A stretch of DNA of 64,000 nucleotides, taken from the NCBI GenBank assembly GCA_002368155.1, contig AP018180.1, positions 496,001 through 560,000 of the forward strand, read 5' to 3'. This DNA is from Nostoc carneum NIES-2107 (GTDB lineage Bacteria; Cyanobacteriota; Cyanobacteriia; Cyanobacteriales; Nostocaceae). Shown here piece by piece: positions 36,814 through 44,900 of this stretch (the stretch's first letter is position 1; every line of letters starts with the position of its first letter). The notes under the pieces are model-generated. The model ran no database searches and was not told the origin of the DNA. It saw only the letters and a program-made list of their open reading frames with translations. The translations under genes were made by a program, and so were the position numbers.

Positions 36814-37527
36814 ATGAAAGAAGTTCTAGATTTAATCGAAAATAAAAAGCAAGAATTTGCTCAGTTGCCATTATTTAACTTCATGCGTGACCAAAACATA
36901 GACCCCAGGCAAAGATTAGCTTGGGCACCATGTGCGGCTCATTTCATCATGAATTTTGGTGAACTGAACAAATATTTTCTCCGGGTAGAACCCACTGAAG
37001 ATCCTTTGCAAATCATAATTAATAACCATACTTATGAAGATGATCATCATTGGCTATGGTTTTTGGAAGATCTCAAGCATTTAAAACTCGATCAATCACT
37101 AAAATTTAGCGAAGCATTGAAATTTCTTTGGAGTGAAGAAACTAAAAATGCTCGTTGGCTAAACTATCAACTTTATAAATATACTGCACAAGCTACTCCT
37201 ATTCAGAAAATCATCGTCATAGAAGTGACTGAAGCCACAGGTAATGTAATGTTCTCCACAGCCGCAGATATTGCTAAACAAATTAAAGCAATTACACAAA
37301 AAGAATGCAGATATTTTGCAGATTTTCATTTGAATGTTGAGACAGGTCACATTACAGGTTCAGCCGGAATCCGACAATTACTACAAGATATTCAACTACC
37401 AGAGTCTAACCAAATAGAAGCTTTGGAATTAGTTGATACTTTATTTGCTGTGTTTGCGAAATTTACCAATGACCTTTTGCTTTATGCTGAAACTCACAAA
37501 ATTGAGCAGATATTGACATCTGTATGA
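36814..37527 (+). CDS. Haem-oxygenase-fold diiron (HDO-type) protein
   Basis: 237 residues, all-helical in appearance. Possible diiron ligands occur in the expected order: E and H in NHTYEDDHHWLWF, E in VIEVTEATGNVMF, and H-x(3)-E-x(2)-H in FADFHLNVETGHITG. The family (TenA/CADD-like iron-containing redox enzymes) includes oxygenases that act in natural-product pathways. It is the first gene of the halogenase cluster, 44 bp ahead of the halogenase, and is presumably co-transcribed with it. The reaction is unknown. Homology to the CADD/UndA group is inferred from motif spacing only. Confidence 0.7.
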   Translation: MKEVLDLIENKKQEFAQLPLFNFMRDQNIDPRQRLAWAPCAAHFIMNFGELNKYFLRVEPTEDPLQIIINNHTYEDDHHWLWFLEDLKHLKLDQSLKFSEALKFLWSEETKNARWLNYQLYKYTAQATPIQKIIVIEVTEATGNVMFSTAADIAKQIKAITQKECRYFADFHLNVETGHITGSAGIRQLLQDIQLPESNQIEALELVDTLFAVFAKFTNDLLLYAETHKIEQILTSV

Positions 37528-37571
37528 AATTCTTTATGGCTCGTTAATTTATTTTTGAAAAGGAAGGTTTT

Positions 37572-39233
37572 ATGATGTCAGACAATGTACGGCAAATTGT
37601 AATTGTTGGCGGTGGTTCAGCAGGTTGGATGACAGCAGCTTATTTGAGTAAAGCCTTAGATGAAAGGGTAAAAATTACTTTAATTGAATCATCTAATATT
37701 ACAAAAATTGGAGTAGGTGAAGCAACTTTCAGTACTATCAAAGTATTCTTTGATTTTCTAGGGCTAAAAGAACAGGATTGGATGCCCAAATGTAATGCCA
37801 CCTACAAAATGGCAATTAAGTTTATGAATTGGAATGCCAAGGGTCAACATTTCTATCATCCCTTCCAGAGATATGAGGTAATTGATAGCTTCGATATCTC
37901 AGAATGGTGGCTAAAAATGAAAAGAGCACAAGAAGCATTTGATTATGCCTGCTTTGTAATTCCTTGGTTATGCGACAATCAAAAATCTCCTAGATATCTT
38001 GATGGCAAAGTTTTTGATGATAAAGTTCAAAATGAATTTTCTCAAGAGCAGATCGCCAAGAAAAATATCTTGGATAATTTAAAAGTTCAATACCCCTATG
38101 CATATCATTTTGATGCGAACCTACTAGCAAAGTTCATGAAAGATTATGCAATGCAAAGAGGTGTGCAGCAAATTGTTGATGATGTGGTAGATGTTCAGTT
38201 AACCGAAGATGGGAATATAGATAGTCTTAACACCAAAAAGTATGGCCTTCTTCAAGGAGACCTTTTCATTGACTGTACTGGGTTTCAGGGTCTGTTAATC
38301 AACAAAACTCTAAATGAGCCATTCATTTCTTTTTCAGAGTCACTGCTGTGCGATCGCGCGATCGCTATGCAAATACCCAGCGATATGCAAAAAAATGGCA
38401 TTAACCCTTACACAACATCAACTGCACTGTCTTCTGGTTGGGTTTGGGACATACCTTTGTATGGCAGAAATGGTACAGGGTATGTTTACTCTAGTGCTTT
38501 TATTTCTGAAGAGGAAGCAGAACAGGAATTTCGCCAGCATTTAGGAGAAGTTGCAAATAACAGCAAAGCATCTCATATCAAAATGAGGATTGGACGCAAC
38601 AGAAATTCATGGGTGAAAAACTGCGTAGCAATTGGTCTTTCCAGTGGATTTGTCGAGCCATTAGAATCTACGGGTATCTTCTTTATTCAACATGCTATTG
38701 AAGAGTTAGTTAATCACTTCCCAGGCAAATGTTTCAATGAAGAGCTGATTCGCAGTTACAACAAAGCTGTTGCTGACTGCATAGATGGTGTCCGAGATTT
38801 CTTGATCCTTCATTACTGTGCTAGCGATCGCGCTGATACAAAGTTCTGGCAAGCAACCAAGAACGATATCAAAGTTCCAGAAGAACTACAGGAAAAATTA
38901 AGATTATGGAAAAATAGACTCCCAAGCAACAAGAGTATCAACCCGAAATACCACGGCTTCGAGTCTTACTCTTATTCGGTAATGTTGCTAGGACTAAATT
39001 ACATCCCTGAAAGCAGCCTTCCTGTTTTAGAGCATATCCGAAATCACAATGCCCAAGCTGTATTCCAAGCCATCAAGGAAAGAGCCGATTACCTAATTTC
39101 CACGTTGCCTTCTCAATATGAATACTTGACTTATGTAATCCAGTCTCAAGAACATTCAGAATATCTCAGAGATAATCATTTCCCTACTGCATTGGTGAAC
39201 GATATGGCCCAGATATCTGTACCAATTTCATAA
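37572..39233 (+). CDS. FAD-dependent tryptophan halogenase family protein
   Basis: 553 residues, the usual size. FAD-binding VGGGSAGWMTAAYL is at residues 12-25. Lys79 in NATYKMAIKF matches the lysine that carries or guides hypohalous acid in PrnA/RebH. The halogenase motif WxWxIP is present as GWVWDIPL near residue 288. The catalytic glutamate-serine pair lies in GFVEPLESTGIFF. An AAGGAAGG site precedes a double ATG (37572 or 37575). All hallmark residues are intact, so an active chlorinase or brominase is expected. It needs a flavin reductase, and none is adjacent. Substrate could be free tryptophan, an indole or a peptide; sequence does not decide. Confidence 0.93.
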   Translation: MMSDNVRQIVIVGGGSAGWMTAAYLSKALDERVKITLIESSNITKIGVGEATFSTIKVFFDFLGLKEQDWMPKCNATYKMAIKFMNWNAKGQHFYHPFQRYEVIDSFDISEWWLKMKRAQEAFDYACFVIPWLCDNQKSPRYLDGKVFDDKVQNEFSQEQIAKKNILDNLKVQYPYAYHFDANLLAKFMKDYAMQRGVQQIVDDVVDVQLTEDGNIDSLNTKKYGLLQGDLFIDCTGFQGLLINKTLNEPFISFSESLLCDRAIAMQIPSDMQKNGINPYTTSTALSSGWVWDIPLYGRNGTGYVYSSAFISEEEAEQEFRQHLGEVANNSKASHIKMRIGRNRNSWVKNCVAIGLSSGFVEPLESTGIFFIQHAIEELVNHFPGKCFNEELIRSYNKAVADCIDGVRDFLILHYCASDRADTKFWQATKNDIKVPEELQEKLRLWKNRLPSNKSINPKYHGFESYSYSVMLLGLNYIPESSLPVLEHIRNHNAQAVFQAIKERADYLISTLPSQYEYLTYVIQSQEHSEYLRDNHFPTALVNDMAQISVPIS

Positions 39234-39249
39234 ATTAGGAATACCCAAC

Positions 39250-40788
39250 ATGAAAGCAACAAAAATATGCGTCATTGGGGCTGGAGTTAGTGGATTAGTC
39301 TCAGCAAAGACATTTCTTGAAGAGGGTTACGAAGTTACATTGTTCGAGAAGCGGCAAGGACTCGGCGGTGTGTGGGAAAAGTCCAGAGCTTATCCTGGAC
39401 TAGCTATCCAAAATCCCAGAGATACATATGCTTTTTCTGACTATCCCATGCCAGCCTCTTATCCAGAGTGGCCTTCAGGTGAGCAAATATGTGCTTATCT
39501 AGAATCCTATGCAACACACTTTGGTGTAACGCCAAGAATTCAATTTAGAGCGCTAGTCACTAAAGTTGAGCGCAAATCCGGAAATCAACCTGGATGGATA
39601 GTTAGTGTGAGCTTTCACGAGGATGGCCAAGAGGCTAGAAAGGAAAAGTATGAGTTTGACTTTGTAATTGTGTGCAATGGCACTTATGACATTCCCTATG
39701 TGCCAAACTTGCCGGGTATGGATGAATTCATTGCCTCTGGAGGAAAAGTAATTCATACCAACAACTTTAATGATGGCTCTGTAGTTGAAGGTAAACGAGT
39801 CGTAGTTGTAGGTTTTGGCAAGTCTGCTACTGATGTTGCCAATTTTGCTGCCACCAAAGCCAAGGAATGTACCCTTGTCTTCCGTCAAGCATTGTGGAAA
39901 GTTCCTAATTTCTTTCTCGGTCTAGTTAACCTTAAATATATTTTCTTAACTCGATTCGCAGAATTTTGGATGCCCTATCATAAACTGCAAGGATGGGAAA
40001 AGTGGCTACATAGTTTTGGCAAACCACTGGTGTGGGCTTTCTGGCGGATCAACGAGACACTCTTACGCTTACAGTTTCCTTTTGATGCTTGTGGAATGCT
40101 GCCCAAACAGCCGATGAACAAATTGATTGGCTGTAGTATCAGCTTGGTGCCTAAAGGCTTCTTTGAGCATATACGTGCTGGCAAAATTCGTACCATCAAG
40201 ACAAAAATCAACAAGTTTTCTGCTGATGGGGTGGAATTGGAGAACGGCGAGGAAGTGCCAGCAGATATCGTCGTCTTTGGCACCGGATTTCTTCAGGATA
40301 TAGCATTTTTAGATGAGCAGTACCGCAGACAGGTATTCGATCGCCAAGGTATTATCCATCTTTATCGCCACCTCATTCATCCCCACGTTCCCCAAATGGG
40401 TTTTGTTGGTTATAACTATACCTTCTGTGCCCAGTTATCAGCAGAAATTGGTGCCCGGTGGTTATCAGAGTATGTCAAAGGAAATATTAATCTACCATCT
40501 CCGCAAGAGATGCTCAATGAAGTCAACACAGAGTTGGAATGGAGGCAAAAAGATAGACCCTATGCTTTCGTAAGTGGAGCATGTGTAACTCCTTTTACTT
40601 TCCATTATATTGATGAGTTGCTTCAGGATATGGGTCTCAATACCCACCGCAACTCAGGAAACTTGATTGGAGAATACCTGATGCCAATAGATCCATCCGC
40701 TTACAAGAACCTCCGACAGGAACTACAGGCCAAAAGATATTCATCTGTCAATAACTCAGGAAGCGCTGAAACTTTGGCAGTAACTTAA
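39250..40788 (+). CDS. Flavin-containing monooxygenase (FMO-like)
   Basis: 512 residues. FAD-binding VIGAGVSGLVSAKTF near the N-terminus, NADPH-binding VVVVGFGKSATDVA in the middle, and an FMO/BVMO-type segment GGKVIHTNNFND before it. GVWEKSRAYPGLAIQNPRD also fits the family. Such enzymes oxygenate nitrogen or sulfur, or insert oxygen next to ketones. It begins 16 bp after the halogenase stop, so the two are transcribed together. Tailoring of the halogenated product is the simplest role; the exact chemistry is not evident. Confidence 0.9.
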   Translation: MKATKICVIGAGVSGLVSAKTFLEEGYEVTLFEKRQGLGGVWEKSRAYPGLAIQNPRDTYAFSDYPMPASYPEWPSGEQICAYLESYATHFGVTPRIQFRALVTKVERKSGNQPGWIVSVSFHEDGQEARKEKYEFDFVIVCNGTYDIPYVPNLPGMDEFIASGGKVIHTNNFNDGSVVEGKRVVVVGFGKSATDVANFAATKAKECTLVFRQALWKVPNFFLGLVNLKYIFLTRFAEFWMPYHKLQGWEKWLHSFGKPLVWAFWRINETLLRLQFPFDACGMLPKQPMNKLIGCSISLVPKGFFEHIRAGKIRTIKTKINKFSADGVELENGEEVPADIVVFGTGFLQDIAFLDEQYRRQVFDRQGIIHLYRHLIHPHVPQMGFVGYNYTFCAQLSAEIGARWLSEYVKGNINLPSPQEMLNEVNTELEWRQKDRPYAFVSGACVTPFTFHYIDELLQDMGLNTHRNSGNLIGEYLMPIDPSAYKNLRQELQAKRYSSVNNSGSAETLAVT

Positions 40789-40896
40789 TAGCTCACCCAA
40801 GGAACTTGGCGCTATCAAGGTTAAGGGAACAGGAAAAGGTCTTTTATCCCTCACCCTTTTCCCTTTACCCATCTCGGTTTTACCTGACATCTCTTG

Positions 40897-40956
40897 AGTT
40901 GTCACAATCGATAAAAGCAGCAACGGTTATTGATTGTGACAACTTGATAAAAGCAG
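40897..40956. promoter_or_regulatory. 13-bp inverted repeat with flanking direct repeat
   Basis: AGTTGTCACAATC at 40897-40909 and GATTGTGACAACT at 40932-40944 are perfect complements. GATAAAAGCAG occurs right after each arm (40910-40920 and 40946-40956). The structure lies 40 bp before the hydrolase ATG, so it may be an operator, an attenuator or a terminator for the upstream genes. Confidence 0.5.
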
Positions 40957-40995
40957 TTTTAATTCCGTGCAAAATCCTTCTTCTTCCCAAACTCA

Positions 40996-41874
40996 ATGCT
41001 TTATCGAAATTTTACAACCCAAGCTGAGCTAGATGCTCAATACAATCCAGCCGAGTCAGGCATGGATATACCTGCATATTTGACTTGGTATGTTACTGAA
41101 AGTCAAAAAGTACGCCAAGAGCTAAATTGCCATCTCAATATTCCCTTCGGCCCTAGCCTAGCAGAAACTCTCGACATATTTCCCGCAGCGCAACCTCAAG
41201 CTCCCATCTTAGTATTTATCCACGGTGGCTACTGGATGATGGCTAGCAGTCAAGATTTTAGTTTTGTTGCTAAAGGTTTGGTAGCTGCTGATGTTACTAC
41301 CATCGTCATTAACTATGCTTTATGCCCACAAGTCACTATTGACGAGATTGTCCGTCAAACTCGAGCTGCTATGGTTTGGATTTATCGTCACGCCGAAACC
41401 TTCGGAGGAGATCCTAACCGCATCTACGTATCTGGTCACTCAGCAGGTGGTCACCTAACTGCTATGGTCATGGGAACAGACTGGAAAAATGACTATGGGC
41501 TACCCGATGACATTATTAAAGGCGGCTGTGCTATTAGTGGCTTGTTTGACTTGATGCCGTTTCCTTACACCTGGCTACAACCTAAAATACAACTCACTTG
41601 GGGTCAAGTTGTCCGCAATAGCCCAATTAATAACATTCCTGAAAAGGCAGGGTCTTTAATTGTTACTTATGGCAGTGAAGAAACCTACGAGTTCCATCGT
41701 CAGTCACAAGAGTTCTTGGTTGCATGGAAAGCAAAATCACTTGTAGGTGAGTATTTACCACAACCAGGAAAAAACCATTTCACTGCGATCGATGGTTTCC
41801 TTAATCCTAATAGTCAACTTTGCACTGCTATTTTCAAACAGATGGGAGTAGCCCCTGAAAATACTCAAAATTAA
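40996..41874 (+). CDS. Arylformamidase-like alpha/beta hydrolase
   Basis: 292 residues. The oxyanion motif HGGYW (His76 onward) is the hallmark of kynurenine formamidase-type hydrolases. The nucleophile is Ser149 in VSGHSAGGHLTAM, an acidic residue lies in TYGSEETYEF, and the catalytic His is in GKNHFTAID. The first residues (YRNFTTQAELDAQYNP) also match that group. It follows the FMO gene by 207 bp on the same strand. In the cluster it could deformylate an N-formyl aromatic intermediate such as a halogenated N-formylkynurenine; that is inference. A general carboxylesterase is the alternative. Confidence 0.85.
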   Translation: MLYRNFTTQAELDAQYNPAESGMDIPAYLTWYVTESQKVRQELNCHLNIPFGPSLAETLDIFPAAQPQAPILVFIHGGYWMMASSQDFSFVAKGLVAADVTTIVINYALCPQVTIDEIVRQTRAAMVWIYRHAETFGGDPNRIYVSGHSAGGHLTAMVMGTDWKNDYGLPDDIIKGGCAISGLFDLMPFPYTWLQPKIQLTWGQVVRNSPINNIPEKAGSLIVTYGSEETYEFHRQSQEFLVAWKAKSLVGEYLPQPGKNHFTAIDGFLNPNSQLCTAIFKQMGVAPENTQN

Positions 41875-41894
41875 ATAACTGTAAGTAGCTACAT

Positions 41895-41924
41895 CAACCT
41901 CTCCTCAAGCAGAGGAGAGGGTTG
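41895..41924. terminator. Hairpin between convergent hydrolase and trifunctional kinase genes
   Basis: CAACCTCTCCTC pairs with GAGGAGAGGGTTG (one extra G) around AAGCA. It is positioned to end both transcripts. Confidence 0.6.
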
Positions 41925-41938
41925 CTTGTGGTAAGACA

Positions 41939-44900
41939 TCATACCGGAATCTCAATCACAAACTCAGTTCCTTGTTCTGGAGTGGAATTACAGATTAACT
42001 TACCTTTGTGTTTGTCCACAACAACTTGATAACTAATAGACAATCCCAAACCTGTACCCCTTCCTATAGGTTTTGTGGTAAAAAATGGCTCAAAAACTTT
42101 CTGCTGTATCTGTGCAGTCATACCATGACCATTATCAGCAATCCGAATTCTCACAATTTTCTCATCTTGAAGTTCAGTGTGAATGCGAATTTCAGGATTG
42201 AATGTTACAGAATCTAGCTGATGATTGTACTCATCTAAAGCATCAATCGCATTACTTAAGATATTCATAAATACTTGATTGAGTTGCCCAGCATAACAAC
42301 TAATTTCTGGTATCTTGGCGTATTGTTTCACGATTTCAATTTCGGGACGAATACTATTTTCTTTGATGCGATGCTGCAAAATCATCAAAGTGCTATCAAT
42401 TCCCTCATGAATATTAACAGGCTTCATTTCCGATTCATCTAGACGAGAGAAGTTGCGTAACCCTAAAATGATATTGCGGATACGAGAACTGCCCAGCTTC
42501 ATAGAATCAAGAACCTTGGGTAAATCTTCTGCCAGGAAATCTAAATCCATTTCCTCAACCTTGTTGCTGATTAAATCAGAAGTCACAGGGTATTCTTGCT
42601 GATAAATACTGACTAAATCTAGCAAGTCTTGCACATATTCATGAGCATGGGTAATATTGCCATGAATAAAATTGATAGGATTATTAATCTCATGAGCAAT
42701 ACCTGCTACCATTTGCCCTAAAGAAGACATTTTTTCACTTTGGATTAATTGGCTTTGCGTACTACGTAATTCTTCTAGAGCCTGTTGCAAATGGTAATTC
42801 TTTTCATTAATTTCTTGGGTTCTTTCTGCCACCTTTGTTTCTAAATCGTGATTGTATTCTGCTAATTGGGTATTGGCAGCCTCTAAATTTTGATAAAGAA
42901 GAGCATTCTCTAATGAAATAGCCGCTTGGGTAATAATTAACTTCAAAACTTCTAAGCGCTCTTGGGTAAATGCTTCCGTCGTTAAATTATTTTCTAGGTA
43001 AATGATGCCTAGCAATTTACTTTGGTTAATAATAGGAATACATAATATACTCTTTGGCTCCTCACGAGTAATATATATATCTAATGCAAAGGCCGCTTGA
43101 GTTTTAATATCATCAATCACCAATATCTCTTGAGTTCGTTTTACATAATTGATTAAAGTAATGGGTACATGATCGCTAGACTCTAAAGGAATAGATAAAA
43201 ACTCTGTGTAATGGGCGGCAAAGTTTCCATGAGAACTAACTGCGGTAATAGTTAAATCTAAGTTATTGACATCACTCAGAATCAGTACACATTTAGAAGC
43301 TCCTGCATTCTCCATTACAACTTTTATCAAAGTAGAAAGAAGCGCCTTAAGTTCAATTTCTCCGGAGACTGCTTGGGAAGCTTTAATGACAGCAGCCAAA
43401 TCTAGCATATCCGAAATGCTCGTATTAGAACCGAGAATAGTTTCATGAGTAGCTATGGTAGATTGATGGCTAGTTGTAGATAAGTATGCTCTCTGTTCTA
43501 GTAAGTTATTTTCACTAGAAGATGACTTCAGTTTCTCCTGCTGAATAATCGGTGTAAGTAATTGAGGGTAGCGTTTTTTCAAGTCATTAATTTTGGCTTT
43601 TGCACCCCAGCGAATATAGGAATAGTAAGCATCAATGAGGTAGGTTTGGGCAATTTTTTGTTTGCCCCATTCAAGATAAAATTTAGCCGCTAGTTCATAA
43701 GCGAGGGCTTCTTCTGTGATGTAACCGTTTTCTTTGGCATGGGCAATAGCATACTCATAATTATCTATAGCTGCGAGATATTGACCAAGAACTCTACACT
43801 TTTCTGCTTCTACCAAATAAAATTTATGCAAGTGATTCATCGGGGCGTGGTCTGCCCAATTCTGCATCTTGCGTTGATTTTCAGTTACTTTTTGCAGAAT
43901 TTGTTCTTGTTCCGCTTCCTCGGATTCACTATATATTGCCAAATGTGCTAATGAATTGTAGAAGTAGAACTGAGGAGTCACTAACATACCGACTCCAGCA
44001 TATAAGTATTTTTCTCCCTGAACCGCATTTCTCATAGCTTCATGATAATCGTTCAGCAGATAACATAAGTGAAGTTTGCAGAAATACAGGAAGAAAAGCG
44101 CTACACCATCCTTAGCTTCAAGATGAATAGGTAGCATTTTTTCTTCGTTATATGCTTCCCCGATTAAGTTAACTGGTTTTTCCACAGTTCCCAGCAAATT
44201 CAAAATGGTCTGCCGAAATATTTCATTCCACTGAAATACTCTTTCTTGTTTAATCTGTCTAATTGTATTGCTGTATGTTGCTATCTCTCTTTGCAGATCT
44301 CCTAATTCTTGACCAAGGAAATAGGCATGATACGAGTAACCATAAAGAGCATAAGCTGCAAATTCCATATCTCCTGCTTCGAGATTTACAGTGTATGCCT
44401 CTAGTAAAGGTTTTAATGTTGTTCTGACATGTTCTTTCCAATGCTTGACAAGATGATTAAATGTTTCAATAACCTTGCCTGTAACTTCTTTCGCCTGGAA
44501 TTTTGGCAACAAACTTTCAGCCAGCTTACCAAATTTATAACCAGAATCAATTTCTTCCACTATCCCACATAGCATGACTCCATACATCACATATGCAAAA
44601 GCAGATAAAGGAGCATTACCATATTTGATTGATAAATTAATTTGTTTGAGGATAATCAACAGCAATAGTTCAGGCGCAACCGTATATGTCATACCAATTG
44701 TACTAGCCAAAATATCGAGGATTATCAGTGGTTGCACCTCTGTGATTTCTGGCAGGTCGATTAAGTTTTCAATGTTTATATCAGCCAACTTTGCAGATGT
44801 TCTTTCCATTTCTAACTGCACATCTATTTGGCTAGGATTATCGGGAAACTCTACTCCCAAAATTCTCAAAATGGTTTTTGCAATATTGACAGCTTCTAGT

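Noticed and set aside
40806-41027. 73-codon plus-strand frame before the hydrolase
   Set aside because: Overlaps the hydrolase start and the inverted repeat; no protein character.
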